The notes under the pieces were generated by a model. It did no database searches. It was not told where the DNA came from and saw only the letters and a program-made list of their open reading frames with translations. Positions 30,676 through 40,578 of a stretch of DNA of 64,000 nt are shown one piece after another. The position numbers and the translations under genes are program-made. The stretch's first letter is position 1. Every line of letters starts with the position of its first letter. This DNA comes from Rhodoferax sp. (lineage in GTDB: Bacteria; Pseudomonadota; Gammaproteobacteria; Burkholderiales; Burkholderiaceae_C): assembly GCF_030697375.1 (NCBI RefSeq), contig NZ_JAUYQD010000038.1, positions 62,001 through 126,000 of the forward strand, given 5' to 3'.

Positions 30676-30976
30676 GTACACATATATGAATTTGGTAAAT
30701 GCCCTTGTACAGGCTTGGTTGTTTGCTATTTAATTGGTAGCAAGTTGATGAACTGGTTGATTTAATCGGAGTCAAAATCGTCCTGTCCTGCGCTGTAGAA
30801 ATGGTGGGGTCTTCTTGACCTTGGTCATAGTCTTGCCGTTGCTGAAAAGCTTTTGTCTGGCTTGATAAGTGCTTGGCTTTTGAGCAAACGCCGCAGAGTT
30901 GCCCATGAAATCGGCCCATGGCCGTCAGCTACAATCGTCGGCTTACCCCTAGTAGTGATGTTCATTGAGGATTCTC
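30676..30976. other. Intergenic region upstream of petA
   Basis: This 301-base stretch between pdxA and petA has no convincing gene. It holds a diverged repeat copy at 30691-30742 and, near the end, TACAAT at 30930-30935 which could be a -10 box, but no good -35 lies 16-18 bases upstream of it. The petA promoter should be here. Confidence 0.5.
30691..30742 (+). repeat. Dispersed 55-bp repeat, diverged copy
   Basis: The 5' part is degraded (TTTGGTAAATGCCCTTG) but the 3' hairpin is retained as GCTAT-TTAATTG-GTAGC with the same arm length and one G-T pair. Confidence 0.45.
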
Positions 30977-31591
30977 ATGAGTGAAACCCCTGTCGACACC
31001 CACAAGATCGACTCCAGCAAACGGACTTGGTTGATTACGTCCGCCTGTGCTGGCGCAGTGGGCGGAGTTGCAACCGCCATTCCCTTTGTGAGTACATTCC
31101 AACCTTCTGAGCGGGCCAAAGCGGCTGGCGCAGCGGTTGAGGTTGATATCGCCGGACTGAAACCCGGTGAGAAAATGACCGTGGAGTGGCGCGGAAAGCC
31201 TGTCTGGATTGTTCGTCGCACACCCGAACAATTGGCGGTTTTGCCCAAGATTGCGAGCGAGTTGGCCGACCCCGATTCCAAACGCAAGCCTGATGAGTTC
31301 ACGCCGGCGTATGCGCGCAACGAAGGCCGCTCCATCAAGCCTGAGTATTTTGTCGCCGTGGGGATTTGCACCCATTTGGGCTGCTCTCCATCGGATAAGT
31401 TTCAGACTGGCGCTCAGCCTTCGCTGCCGAATGACTGGCAAGGTGGCTTTTTGTGCCCCTGCCACGGATCAACGTTCGACATGGCGGGCCGGGTGTTCAA
31501 GAACAAACCCGCGCCGGACAACCTTGAAGTGCCACCGCACATGTACCTCTCCGACAGCAAGCTGCTGATTGGTGAAGACAAAAAAGCCTGA
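30977..31591 (+). CDS. petA: Ubiquinol-cytochrome c reductase iron-sulfur subunit (Rieske)
   Basis: A 204-residue Rieske protein of the bc1 complex, which takes electrons from ubiquinol. The cluster ligands lie in CTHLGC and CPCHGS. The N-terminal anchor (TWLITSACAGAVGGVATAIP) is uncleaved in this family and exported by Tat; the twin residues here are Lys-Arg (SSKRTWL), not Arg-Arg. ATG 30977 follows GAGGA; a frame from 30965 would add four residues. petB follows after 21 bases. Confidence 0.96.
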   Translation: MSETPVDTHKIDSSKRTWLITSACAGAVGGVATAIPFVSTFQPSERAKAAGAAVEVDIAGLKPGEKMTVEWRGKPVWIVRRTPEQLAVLPKIASELADPDSKRKPDEFTPAYARNEGRSIKPEYFVAVGICTHLGCSPSDKFQTGAQPSLPNDWQGGFLCPCHGSTFDMAGRVFKNKPAPDNLEVPPHMYLSDSKLLIGEDKKA

Positions 31592-31612
31592 CCCCAGCGT
31601 ACGGAGCACCAT

Positions 31613-33022
31613 ATGGCTGAAATGAAAGAAATCTCCCCCAATGCACCTGCAGCGGCCAAGCTGCTGAACTGGGTTGACAACCGTTTTCCCTTAAGCAAGC
31701 TCTACAACGAGCACATGGCCGAGTATTACGCGCCCAAAAATTTCAATTTTTGGTACATCTTCGGATCGCTGGCGATGCTGGTGTTGGTCATTCAGATCGT
31801 TACCGGCATTTTCCTTGTAATGCATTACAAGCCGGACGCGGCGCTGGCTTTTGGGTCGGTGGAATACATCATGCGGGATGTGCCGTGGGGCTGGCTGATC
31901 CGCTACATGCACTCAACGGGCGCCTCCGCTTTCTTTGTTGTGGTGTACCTGCACATGTTTCGTGGACTGTTGTACGGAAGTTACCGCAAACCACGTGAAT
32001 TAATCTGGGTTTTTGGCTGTGGAATTTTCCTATGCCTGATGGCAGAGGCCTTCATGGGCTACTTGCTGCCTTGGGGGCAGATGAGCTACTGGGGTGCGCA
32101 GGTGATTGTCAACTTGTTTGCCGCGATTCCGTTTGTGGGGCCTGACTTGGCGTTGCTGATTCGTGGTGACTTCGTGGTGGGTGATGCAACCTTGAATCGC
32201 TTCTTTAGCTTCCACGTCATTGCAGTACCTTTGGTTCTGTTGGGCTTGGTGGTTGCACACATCATCGCGCTGCACGAAGTGGGCTCCAACAACCCCGATG
32301 GTGTGGAAATCAAAGGCCCTGATGCGCCTAAGGATGCCAAGGGACACCCATTGGACGGTATTCCTTTTCATCCGTACTACACGGTGCACGATATTTTTGG
32401 GGTGAGCGTATTTCTGATGGTCTTTACCGCCATCATCTTCTTTGCACCTGAATTTGGTGGGTATTTCCTGGAGTACAACAACTTCATTCCCGCCGATCCG
32501 TTCAAGACACCGCTGCATATCGCACCAGTCTGGTATTTCACGCCCTTTTATTCGATGCTGCGGGCTGTCACCAGCGAAATGATGTACGCGCTGATCGCTT
32601 GTGTGCTTGCTGGGGCCGGTTTTGGTATGTTTAAAGCCAAATTGCCAGCCTTCCTCAAACCGATTATTGGTGTGGTTGCGCTGGCGGTGGTTGCCATGAT
32701 GTGGACTATCGATGCCAAATTTTGGGGTGTTGTGGCAATGGGGGGCGGCGTGGTCATTCTGTTCTTCTTGCCCTGGTTGGACAACAGCCCGGTGAAGTCG
32801 ATTCGCTACCGTCCTGACTGGCACAAGTACATGTATGCTGCTTTTGTCATCGATTTTCTGGTGCTTGGCTACTTGGGTATGTTGCCTCCGTCTGAAATTG
32901 GGGGGCGCGTTTCACAATTGGGAACACTGTTCTACTTCGGCTTCTTCATTTTGATGCCCTGGTGGAGTGCGTTGGGCAAGGCCAAGCCTGTGCCGACCCG
33001 TGTTACTTTTTCTGCCCATTGA
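31613..33022 (+). CDS. petB: Cytochrome b subunit of the bc1 complex
   Basis: A 469-residue cytochrome b with eight or more transmembrane helices and two b hemes; it carries the quinol oxidation and quinone reduction sites. Heme His residues lie in YMHSTGASAFFVVVYLHMF and in FSFHVIAVPLVLLGLVVAHI. The quinol-site PEF-type loop appears as FFAPEFGGYF. It is longer than mitochondrial cytochrome b because of the C-terminal helices, usual in Proteobacteria. GGAG lies before the start, and the last residues overlap no other gene. Confidence 0.97.
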   Translation: MAEMKEISPNAPAAAKLLNWVDNRFPLSKLYNEHMAEYYAPKNFNFWYIFGSLAMLVLVIQIVTGIFLVMHYKPDAALAFGSVEYIMRDVPWGWLIRYMHSTGASAFFVVVYLHMFRGLLYGSYRKPRELIWVFGCGIFLCLMAEAFMGYLLPWGQMSYWGAQVIVNLFAAIPFVGPDLALLIRGDFVVGDATLNRFFSFHVIAVPLVLLGLVVAHIIALHEVGSNNPDGVEIKGPDAPKDAKGHPLDGIPFHPYYTVHDIFGVSVFLMVFTAIIFFAPEFGGYFLEYNNFIPADPFKTPLHIAPVWYFTPFYSMLRAVTSEMMYALIACVLAGAGFGMFKAKLPAFLKPIIGVVALAVVAMMWTIDAKFWGVVAMGGGVVILFFLPWLDNSPVKSIRYRPDWHKYMYAAFVIDFLVLGYLGMLPPSEIGGRVSQLGTLFYFGFFILMPWWSALGKAKPVPTRVTFSAH

Positions 33023-33038
33023 GTCGGAGAAACTGCAG

Positions 33039-33797
33039 ATGAAAAATATACTCATATCCTTGCTGGCTGCTCTGGGTTTTATGGTTGGAGCGCAGGCCAA
33101 TACTGGTGGAATTGCATGGGATAAAGTCCCCGACAAAACCAATGACTTGGCCTCCCTGCAAAATGGGGCCAAGCTGTTTGTCAACTACTGTTTGAATTGC
33201 CACTCGGCAGCCTTCATGCGCTTCAATCGCTTGAAAGACATTGGTTTGACCGAGCAACAAATCAAAGACAACTTGTTGTTCACCACGGAAAAAGTGGGCG
33301 AAACCATGAAGTCCGCCATTGATCCTCGCCAAGCGAAAGAATGGTTCGGAGCCAATCCTCCGGATTTGACCGTCATTGCACGTTCGCGCTCTGCTGCGGG
33401 CCAGGGCACCGGCGGAGATTACTTGTACACTTATTTGCGCACCTACTACCCGGACGACACCAAGGCTACTGGTTGGAATAACCTCGCGTTCCCCAATGTG
33501 GGCATGCCCCATGCCTTGTGGGAGTTGCAAGGCAAGCGTGTGCCGGTGTATGAAACAGTGTCCGAACATGGCCATGAAGCACATGTATTCAAAGGATGGG
33601 AGCAATTGACCCCAGGAACAATGACTCCGGCGCAATACGACCAAGCGGTGGGCGATCTGGTGAACTACTTGCAATGGATGGCGGAGCCAGCCCAAAATAC
33701 ACGGATCCGTGTCGGGGTGTGGGTTTTGCTGTTCTTGATGGTCATGACACTGTTCACTTGGCGCCTCAATGCTGCCTATTGGAAAGACATCAAGTAA
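33039..33797 (+). CDS. petC: Cytochrome c1 subunit of the bc1 complex
   Basis: A 252-residue c-type cytochrome. The Sec signal peptide ends at AQA (residue 20), the heme motif is CLNCH (Cys51, Cys54, His55), and a C-terminal helix (VGVWVLLFLMVMTLFTW) anchors it to the inner membrane. The Met ligand is probably in the second half (MPHALWELQG region). It passes electrons from the Rieske centre to soluble cytochrome c. ATG 33039 is set by the signal peptide. A terminator follows, which ends the petABC operon. Confidence 0.95.
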   Translation: MKNILISLLAALGFMVGAQANTGGIAWDKVPDKTNDLASLQNGAKLFVNYCLNCHSAAFMRFNRLKDIGLTEQQIKDNLLFTTEKVGETMKSAIDPRQAKEWFGANPPDLTVIARSRSAAGQGTGGDYLYTYLRTYYPDDTKATGWNNLAFPNVGMPHALWELQGKRVPVYETVSEHGHEAHVFKGWEQLTPGTMTPAQYDQAVGDLVNYLQWMAEPAQNTRIRVGVWVLLFLMVMTLFTWRLNAAYWKDIK

Positions 33798-33846
33798 GCG
33801 GTATAGCGTTTCTGGCTGCGTCGAGATGATGCGGTCTGATCGGTTC

Positions 33847-33879
33847 AGAGTGGGTTCGCCAAGGCTGCCCACTCTTTTT
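33847..33879 (+). terminator. Rho-independent terminator after petABC
   Basis: AGAGTGGG (33847-33854) pairs with CCCACTCT (33868-33875), followed by TTTTT and a further T-rich run. It lies between petC and sspA. Confidence 0.7.
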
Positions 33880-33900
33880 AATTTTTAGGAGTCTCTCGCC

Positions 33901-34512
33901 ATGATGGTTTTGTATTCAGGAACAACCTGCCCCTTTTCCCATCGCTGCCGTTTTGTTTTGTTTGAAAAAGGCATGGACTTCGAGATTCGCGATGTGGATC
34001 TGTACAACAAGCCCGAGGACATCAGCGTCATGAATCCTTATGGGCAAGTCCCTATTTTGGTAGAGCGTGACTTGATTTTGTACGAATCCAATATCATCAA
34101 CGAGTACATTGATGAGCGGTTCCCACATCCCCAGTTGATGCCCGGCGACCCTGTCGACCGTGCTCGCGTGCGTCTGTTTTTACTGAACTTTGAAAAAGAG
34201 TTGTTTGTTCATGTGTCTACTCTGGAAGCGCGTGCGTCCAAAGGCAATGAAAAAACGCTCGATAAGGCCCGCGCCCACATTCGTGACCGTTTGACGCAAC
34301 TTGCCCCTGTGTTTTTGAAAAATAAATTCATGTTGGGGGATAGTTTTTCCATGTTGGACGTGGCTATTGCTCCCTTGCTTTGGCGTCTGGATTACTACGG
34401 AATTGACCTCAGCAAAAATGCGGCGCCTCTCTTGAAGTATGCAGAGCGAATTTTTTCGCGTCCGGCATACATTGAGGCATTGACTCCCTCAGAGAAGGTA
34501 ATGCGCAAATAA
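33901..34512 (+). CDS. sspA: Stringent starvation protein A (GST-fold)
   Basis: A 203-residue glutathione S-transferase-fold protein. The thioredoxin-like half begins YSGTTCPFSHRCRFVLFEKG and has PYGQVPILVERDLILYESN; the C-terminal helical half carries FMLGDSFSMLDVAIAPLLWRL. SspA binds RNA polymerase and affects stationary-phase and acid-stress genes in E. coli; it probably has no GST activity. TAGGAG precedes ATG 33901. sspB follows directly. Confidence 0.93.
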   Translation: MMVLYSGTTCPFSHRCRFVLFEKGMDFEIRDVDLYNKPEDISVMNPYGQVPILVERDLILYESNIINEYIDERFPHPQLMPGDPVDRARVRLFLLNFEKELFVHVSTLEARASKGNEKTLDKARAHIRDRLTQLAPVFLKNKFMLGDSFSMLDVAIAPLLWRLDYYGIDLSKNAAPLLKYAERIFSRPAYIEALTPSEKVMRK

Positions 34513-34525
34513 CTGCATCCCTGCC

Positions 34526-34936
34526 ATGATTGATGCCAAAGACTCTAGTTCGACGCGTCCTTATCTCATTCGTGCTTTGTACGAGTGGTGCACCGACAAT
34601 GGATTTACCCCGTTCATCGCGGTGCTGGTGGATGGAACGGTTCGGGTTCCCAATGAGTTTGTCAAGGACGGTGAAATCGTTTTGAACATTAGTTTCGATG
34701 CCACCAGTTCCTTGAATTTGGGAAATGACACCATTGAATTCAAAGGTCGATTTGGAGGCGTTGCACGGGATATATTGGTCCCAGTGGATCGTGTATTGGC
34801 CATTTATGCACGGGAGACTGGGCAGGGGATGTCGTTCCCCATGCTGGCAAGTGTTGCAACTTCCACTGAGCTGGAAAGCCCTGAGCCGCCCCGTCCTTCT
34901 GGCGGAGCCAAGCCGTCCCTGACGCGTATTAAATAG
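34526..34936 (+). CDS. sspB: ClpXP adaptor protein SspB
   Basis: A 136-residue adaptor that delivers ssrA-tagged proteins to ClpXP. The substrate-binding domain covers about residues 8-110 (RPYLIRALYEWCTDNGFTPF, FDATSSLNLG, GRFGGVARDILVPVDRVLAI), followed by a linker and a short basic C-terminal tail (KPSLTRIK), the ClpX-binding module. It pairs with sspA as in most Proteobacteria. Confidence 0.93.
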   Translation: MIDAKDSSSTRPYLIRALYEWCTDNGFTPFIAVLVDGTVRVPNEFVKDGEIVLNISFDATSSLNLGNDTIEFKGRFGGVARDILVPVDRVLAIYARETGQGMSFPMLASVATSTELESPEPPRPSGGAKPSLTRIK

Positions 34937-34994
34937 ACTACTTCTTTGTCATTGCGCCTTTTCCGGGGGAGTGGTGATGTAGAATTCGGTCCGT

Positions 34995-35070
34995 GCCGAT
35001 TTAGCTCAGTTGGTAGAGCAACCGCCTTGTAAGCGGTAGGTCATCAGTTCGAATCCGATAATCGGCACCA
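34995..35070 (+). tRNA. tRNA-Thr (anticodon TGT)
   Basis: A 76-base cloverleaf with CCA encoded. The acceptor pairs GCCGATT with AATCGGC; the D arm has TTAGCTCAGTTGGTAGAGC, the anticodon stem ACCGC/GCGGT carries TGT at 35028-35030, and the T arm has GTTCGAATC. Confidence 0.95.
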
Positions 35071-35098
35071 TTCTCTCCATAGCCAACAGACCATTCAC

Positions 35099-35413
35099 TC
35101 AGTGGCTGTTGCGCGACATTTGTACCTTCAAACGAATGGAGTTGACATCCCAGCCCTTGGAGCGCAGATGCGCTTGTATGGATGGTAAGAGTTGACGGAT
35201 TTTTGCTGCAGCGGCGTTGTTGTCCAGAATCAAGCACCACACCGGTCCCTCAATAGGCCCTGCTTTTACGGTGGATCGCAGGGCGGCTGGAATGAATACT
35301 TCAATGGATTTCAGTCGCGCCGACGACTCCATTGCAAGATTAGCCAGGTGCGCGAGGGTAGGTGACTCTTGCGTCGCCTGCAAAAGGGTAATGGAATGAT
35401 TGCGGCGGTTCAT
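35099..35413 (-). CDS. DciA-like DUF721 protein
   Basis: A 104-residue protein of the DUF721 type. The N-terminal helix and KH-like fold pattern (HLANLAMESSARLKSIEVFI, then VWCLILDNNAAAAKIRQLLP and SIQAHLRSKGWDVNSIRLKV) match DciA proteins, which load the replicative helicase in bacteria lacking DnaC. The start is ATG at 35413, only 25 bases from the divergent M23 gene start, so the two share a promoter region. The long frame beyond this start is antisense to the M23 gene. It converges on tRNA-Thr. Confidence 0.8.
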   Translation of the reverse strand: MNRRNHSITLLQATQESPTLAHLANLAMESSARLKSIEVFIPAALRSTVKAGPIEGPVWCLILDNNAAAAKIRQLLPSIQAHLRSKGWDVNSIRLKVQMSRNSH

Positions 35414-35438
35414 GACCTGAGAGTTAAGAGGTTTCGGG

Positions 35439-36413
35439 ATGCAATTGATTATCACGGATGCATGGTTAGCAAGAAGCAGGGCGCTGCACTTGAGTGGAAC
35501 CAGACTGGCAGTACTTTTACTTAGCCTGTCGTTTGCTTTGATGCTGGTTTCCGCACTTTTGTACCATTGGGTTTTTCTCAAAGGCGCCCGCGAAGGCTGG
35601 CCTGTCATTGGCACACTGGTGCGGATGGTGGTTAAGGATGAAGTCGCGCAGCGCGACCGTTTTATGCGTGAAAACATTGAGGTGCTCGCCAAAAAATTGG
35701 GTGAAATGCAGGCAAAAATGCTGCAATTAGAGTCACTTGGGGAGCGTGTTTCCGGCCTCGCGGGTGTGAATCCCGGTGATATCAAAATCAAACCCGGCCA
35801 AGGTGGGGTGTTGGTATCTGGCCACGATCTTTCCATGGACGAGTTGCGTACCGCAATCAACGGCCTTGATCAATTGGCCGACCAGCGTGCAGACGTGATG
35901 ACGGTGATTGAATCCCGTTTGTTTGAACAAAAAATCAAAAAAATGTTGGTGCCTACTCAGGCCCCGGTTCAGAGTGGAATTCTCGGCTCGATCTTTGGTT
36001 GGCGCATCGACCCCATTACGGGGCAATCAGCGTTGCACACGGGGCTTGATTTTCCGGCTGAAACGGGTACACCAATCTTCTCCGCGGCCGGTGGTGTGGT
36101 CGTGACACAGGGGTTTCATCCCCAATACGGCAATATGATCGAAATTGACCACGGTAACGACTTGATCAGCCGGTATGCGCATTCTTCCAAGGTATTCGCA
36201 AAAAAAGGTGACCTGGTCAAGCGGGGACAGAAAATTGCCGAGGTAGGAACCACTGGACGCTCCACAGGTGCCCATTTGCACTTTGAAGTATTGGTCCAAG
36301 GTGTTCCACAGGATCCGCAAAAATTTCTCAACGCCGGGCGATATCTTTCGGCAGGGCTCGCTGCGGGGCCTCAGGGTAGGGGAGCGCCTAATTCAGCTCT
36401 CGCACAACGCTAA
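35439..36413 (+). CDS. M23-family peptidoglycan metallopeptidase
   Basis: A 324-residue envelope protein. One transmembrane helix spans about 22-45 (LAVLLLSLSFALMLVSALLY), then a helical region, then a LytM domain at about 190-300. Zinc ligands are in HTGLDFPA and HLHFEV, with ISRYAHSS between. It either cuts peptide cross-links or activates amidases, as with EnvC-like factors; all ligands appear present, so it may be active. It is encoded just upstream of secA. Confidence 0.88.
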   Translation: MQLIITDAWLARSRALHLSGTRLAVLLLSLSFALMLVSALLYHWVFLKGAREGWPVIGTLVRMVVKDEVAQRDRFMRENIEVLAKKLGEMQAKMLQLESLGERVSGLAGVNPGDIKIKPGQGGVLVSGHDLSMDELRTAINGLDQLADQRADVMTVIESRLFEQKIKKMLVPTQAPVQSGILGSIFGWRIDPITGQSALHTGLDFPAETGTPIFSAAGGVVVTQGFHPQYGNMIEIDHGNDLISRYAHSSKVFAKKGDLVKRGQKIAEVGTTGRSTGAHLHFEVLVQGVPQDPQKFLNAGRYLSAGLAAGPQGRGAPNSALAQR

Positions 36414-36556
36414 AATGGATAGTTCGGTTTTTCTGGCGTGAAGCATGCCCGTGCATGCGCTTGCTTTTCGCCATATTGCCCCCATTTCACCCTGATTAGA
36501 AAAAGGACTGCGCTGCTCTGTGAGCCCATCGTGGGCGACAGGCCAGTCTTGCATCA

Positions 36557-39322
36557 ATGGCCACCAACATCCTTACCAAAATCTTCGGCAGTCGTAATGA
36601 CCGCTTGCTCAAACAGTACCGTACCGTTGTTGCTCGCATAAACGCCTTGGAGCCCCAGTTTGAAAAGCTGACCGATGAAGGTTTGCGCGCAAAGACCCAG
36701 GAATTCAGAGACCGTATCGCCAAAGGCGAGTCACTGGATGCGATCTTGCCTGAAGCATTTGCGGTGGTGCGAGAAGGGTCCAAGCGGGTCATGAAAATGC
36801 GGCACTTTGATGTGCAGTTGCTGGGTGGCATGTCCTTGCACAACGGGAAGATTTCCGAAATGCGTACTGGTGAAGGTAAGACCTTGACCGCGACGCTGCC
36901 TGTTTACCTCAATGCGTTAACGGGTAAGGGGGTGCATGTGGTCACAGTCAATGACTACCTTGCCAATCGCGATGCCCAATGGATGGGGCGTTTGTACGGG
37001 TTTTTGGGATTGAGTGTCGGTATTAACTTGCCTCAAATGCCTCGCGAGGAAAAGCAAGCTGCTTATTCTGCGGACATCACCTATGGAACCAATAACGAAT
37101 ATGGTTTTGACTACTTGCGAGACAACATGGTCTACGAAGTGGCTGACCGTGTGCAACGTGGGCTGAACTACGCCATCGTAGACGAAGTGGATTCCATCTT
37201 GATTGATGAGGCCCGAACGCCACTCATCATCAGTGGTCAGGCAGAAGACCATACCGATATGTACTTGGCGATCAACAAAGCAGCCCCTAAGCTGCAACGC
37301 CAAGAAGGTGAGGCAGACCCCCGCACCGGCGAGGGAGTTACTAAGCCAGGTGACTTTACGGTAGATGAAAAAAGTCACCAGGTCTTTTTGACCGAGCAGG
37401 GACATGAATCCGCTGAACGAATTTTTGCGGAGCTCGGGTTGATTCCTGCTGGCGCTTCTTTGTATGACCCTGCCAACATCACGTTGATGCACCACCTGTA
37501 TGCCGCTTTGCGGGCAAACCATATTTACCACCGCGACCAGCACTATGTGGTTCAGCAAGGTGAAGTGGTGATCGTTGATGAGTTCACGGGACGTCTGATG
37601 AGTGGTCGCCGCTGGAGTGATGGACTGCACCAAGCCGTGGAAGCCAAAGAGGGCGTCCAGATCCAGGCTGAAAACCAAACCATGGCCTCCATCACCTTCC
37701 AAAACTACTTCCGTTTGTATGGCAAGTTAGCTGGAATGACCGGTACCGCTGACACTGAAGCCTACGAATTTCAGGAGATCTATGGCCTGGAAACGGTGGT
37801 AATTCCACCCAATCAGGTCAGCCGCCGCGATGACCAACTGGACCGGGTGTACAAGACAACACGTGAAAAGTACGACGCAGCGATCAAGGATATTCGCGAA
37901 TGTTATGAGCGCGGGCAACCAGTTTTGGTAGGGACCACGTCGATCGAAAACTCTGAAATCATCGCCCAATTGCTTGAGAAGGAAAAATTGCCCCACCAGG
38001 TGTTGAATGCGAAACAGCACGCACGCGAGGCAGACATCGTGGCGCAGGCTGGGCGTGCAAAAATGATCACGATCGCGACCAATATGGCCGGTCGGGGCAC
38101 GGACATCGTACTGGGCGGCAGCGTGGAAAAAATCATCGAAGCCATTGAGGCTGATGAAACGCTGGATACTGCGGCCAAACAGAAAAAAATCGAAGGCGTG
38201 CGCTCTCAATGGGTAGTCGACCACGAGCAGGTCACTGCGCTGGGTGGTTTGCGCATCATTGCCACCGAACGCCACGAGTCACGTCGTATTGACAACCAGT
38301 TGCGGGGGCGATCCGGTCGTCAAGGGGATCCTGGATCATCCCGTTTCTATTTGAGTCTGGACGATGCGCTGATGCGCATCTTTGCTGGCGACCGCGTCAA
38401 GGCCATCATGGACCGGCTAAAAATGCCCGATGGCGAAGCCATTGAGGCTGGCATTGTGACCCGCAGTATTGAGAGCGCACAACGCAAGGTCGAGGCGCGC
38501 AATTTCGACATGCGTAAGCAATTGCTGGAATATGATGATGTCTCTAATGACCAGCGCAAAGTCATCTACCAGCAGCGCAATGCGATTTTGGATGCGCAGG
38601 ATTTAAGCGCACAAATCACCTCACTGCGAGAGGGATGCTTTGTTGATTTGGTTCACCAATACGTCCCGCCTGAATCTGTGGAGGAACAGTGGGATGTGCG
38701 GGCTTTGCAAAAGGTGCTGGCCGAAGAATGGCAAATGGAACTCGACTTGATGAAACAGGTAACAGAGGCCAGTGCCATTACCGACGACGACCTGTTGGCG
38801 ACGGTGGTGTTGGCGGCCAATGCATTTTTCCAGGCCAAGGTCGACCAAGTGGGTGCGGAAAATTTCACACAGTTCGAACGCATGGTGCTGCTGCAGAGCA
38901 TTGACAGCCATTGGCGCGACCACCTTAGTGCATTGGACTATTTGCGCCAAGGTATCCATTTGCGCGGGTATGCCCAAAAACAGCCCAAGCAAGAGTACAA
39001 GCGTGAAGCCTTTGAGTTGTTTGGGCAGTTGCTGGATTCCGTCAAAAATGAAGTGACCAAAGTTTTGATGACGGTGAAGATTCAATCTGGTGAGCAACTA
39101 GAGCAAGCTGCAGATGCCATGGAAACGCGCGGCGAGAGCATTGCCAATGTGACCTACAGTGCACCCACTGAAACCGGTGAAGTTCAAACAACGGTTGATC
39201 CGGAAACAGTGCATGTGGCTTCCGCCACTGGCGCGTCGAATACACCTCGTGTGGGTCGCAATGACCCCTGCCCATGTGGCAGCGGCAAGAAATACAAACA
39301 ATGCCACGGCAAACTGGCCTAA
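36557..39322 (+). CDS. secA: Preprotein translocase ATPase SecA
   Basis: A 921-residue motor of the Sec pathway. Walker A reads [14 protein letters not shown], the DEAD-like motif is [19 protein letters not shown], and the second helicase half has [12 protein letters not shown] and [17 protein letters not shown]. The C-terminal zinc motif [14 protein letters not shown], which binds SecB and lipids, is complete. It is slightly longer than E. coli SecA (901). No secM-like arrest gene lies upstream. Confidence 0.98.
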   Translation: MATNILTKIFGSRNDRLLKQYRTVVARINALEPQFEKLTDEGLRAKTQEFRDRIAKGESLDAILPEAFAVVREGSKRVMKMRHFDVQLLGGMSLHNGKISEMRTGEGKTLTATLPVYLNALTGKGVHVVTVNDYLANRDAQWMGRLYGFLGLSVGINLPQMPREEKQAAYSADITYGTNNEYGFDYLRDNMVYEVADRVQRGLNYAIVDEVDSILIDEARTPLIISGQAEDHTDMYLAINKAAPKLQRQEGEADPRTGEGVTKPGDFTVDEKSHQVFLTEQGHESAERIFAELGLIPAGASLYDPANITLMHHLYAALRANHIYHRDQHYVVQQGEVVIVDEFTGRLMSGRRWSDGLHQAVEAKEGVQIQAENQTMASITFQNYFRLYGKLAGMTGTADTEAYEFQEIYGLETVVIPPNQVSRRDDQLDRVYKTTREKYDAAIKDIRECYERGQPVLVGTTSIENSEIIAQLLEKEKLPHQVLNAKQHAREADIVAQAGRAKMITIATNMAGRGTDIVLGGSVEKIIEAIEADETLDTAAKQKKIEGVRSQWVVDHEQVTALGGLRIIATERHESRRIDNQLRGRSGRQGDPGSSRFYLSLDDALMRIFAGDRVKAIMDRLKMPDGEAIEAGIVTRSIESAQRKVEARNFDMRKQLLEYDDVSNDQRKVIYQQRNAILDAQDLSAQITSLREGCFVDLVHQYVPPESVEEQWDVRALQKVLAEEWQMELDLMKQVTEASAITDDDLLATVVLAANAFFQAKVDQVGAENFTQFERMVLLQSIDSHWRDHLSALDYLRQGIHLRGYAQKQPKQEYKREAFELFGQLLDSVKNEVTKVLMTVKIQSGEQLEQAADAMETRGESIANVTYSAPTETGEVQTTVDPETVHVASATGASNTPRVGRNDPCPCGSGKKYKQCHGKLA

Positions 39323-39331
39323 GGAAAGAAG

Positions 39332-40561
39332 ATGCCTGTCAATCTACCTGCTCCTGACCTTGAGACGCTGTTTCCTATTGCTGGTGTCCGCATCGGTGTG
39401 ACCGAGGCTGGAGTCCGCAAGCTGGGTCGCAAAGACCTTACGGTGGTGCATTTGGACGATGGGGCCAGTGTGTCAGGGGTCTTTACCACAAACCGGTTTT
39501 GTGCAGCGCCCGTGCAGGTGTGCCGCGAGCATCTGGCCACGGGGCGGGGCGTGCGCGCTATGCTCATCAATACCGGCAATGCAAATGCGGGTACCGGTGC
39601 TGACGGTTTGGCACGTGCGCGCAGTACCTGTGTTGCGTTAGCTCAACAGCTGGACATTTCGGCCGAGCAAGTCCTTCCGTTTTCGACCGGCGTGATCATG
39701 GAATCCCTGCCCAATGACCGCATTGAGGCGGGGCTGAATGCGGCCATTGCGGATGCACGTGCCGACAATTGGCTGCGTGCTGCTGAGGGCATCATGACTA
39801 CCGACACGGTACCCAAAGCTTTCGGTGCACAAGTGACCATTGGCGGAACCTTAGTCAGCATCACGGGCATCAGCAAAGGCGCAGGCATGATCCGCCCCAA
39901 CATGGCCACCATGCTGGGTTTTATCGCCACCGACGCCTGTGTACATCAATCCCTGATGCACCAATTGGCGCTGGAGTTGGCGGAAGGTTCATTCAATCGC
40001 GTCACGGTGGACGGCGATACCTCCACCAATGACTCACTGGTGGTGATTGCCTCCAACAAAGCGGCCCATGCCATCATTGATTCGCTGGACAGTACCGACG
40101 GATTGGCATTGAAGCAAGCCATGTTGGGCGTGGCACGGAATTTGGCCCAGGCCATTGTGCGGGATGGAGAAGGCGCAACCAAGTTCATTACGGTGCAGGT
40201 AGACGGTGGTGCTAGCGCAGAAGAGTGCCGTAAGGTGGCCTACGCCATAGCCCATTCCCCCTTGGTCAAAACCGCTTTTTACGCCAGTGATCCCAATTTA
40301 GGCCGCATTCTTGCCGCAGTGGGGTATGCGGGTATTGACGATCTGGACCAGCGTGGTATTGATCTGTTTCTGGACGATGTGCGCGTCGCGACCCAAGGTG
40401 GACGAGATCCGGCCTATCGCGAGGAAGACGGTCAGCGGGTCATGAAACAGAGTGAAATTACGGTGCGTGTGGGCTTGGGCCGTGGTGATGCTAGCGATAC
40501 TGTATGGACCTGTGACTTCAGTCACGAATACGTGACCATCAATGCAGACTACCGCTCTTGA
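39332..40561 (+). CDS. argJ: Bifunctional ornithine acetyltransferase / N-acetylglutamate synthase
   Basis: A 409-residue autoprocessing enzyme of arginine synthesis. It cleaves itself before Thr193 in [15 protein letters not shown] to give two chains, and Thr193 then carries the acetyl group. Other conserved parts are [22 protein letters not shown] and, in the beta chain, [12 protein letters not shown] and [16 protein letters not shown]. It recycles acetyl from acetylornithine to glutamate. The gene follows secA by nine bases. Confidence 0.96.
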   Translation: MPVNLPAPDLETLFPIAGVRIGVTEAGVRKLGRKDLTVVHLDDGASVSGVFTTNRFCAAPVQVCREHLATGRGVRAMLINTGNANAGTGADGLARARSTCVALAQQLDISAEQVLPFSTGVIMESLPNDRIEAGLNAAIADARADNWLRAAEGIMTTDTVPKAFGAQVTIGGTLVSITGISKGAGMIRPNMATMLGFIATDACVHQSLMHQLALELAEGSFNRVTVDGDTSTNDSLVVIASNKAAHAIIDSLDSTDGLALKQAMLGVARNLAQAIVRDGEGATKFITVQVDGGASAEECRKVAYAIAHSPLVKTAFYASDPNLGRILAAVGYAGIDDLDQRGIDLFLDDVRVATQGGRDPAYREEDGQRVMKQSEITVRVGLGRGDASDTVWTCDFSHEYVTINADYRS

Positions 40562-40578
40562 GTAGGGGGAGTGGTGAT

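Noticed and set aside
35071-35120. Terminator between tRNA-Thr and the DUF721 gene
   Set aside because: Arms around CCAACAG/CTGTTG are short and unevenly placed, and there is no T tract.
35414-35860. Upstream extension of the DUF721 protein to 253 residues
   Set aside because: The extra part is antisense to the M23 peptidase gene and shows no family match; the conserved part starts at 35413.
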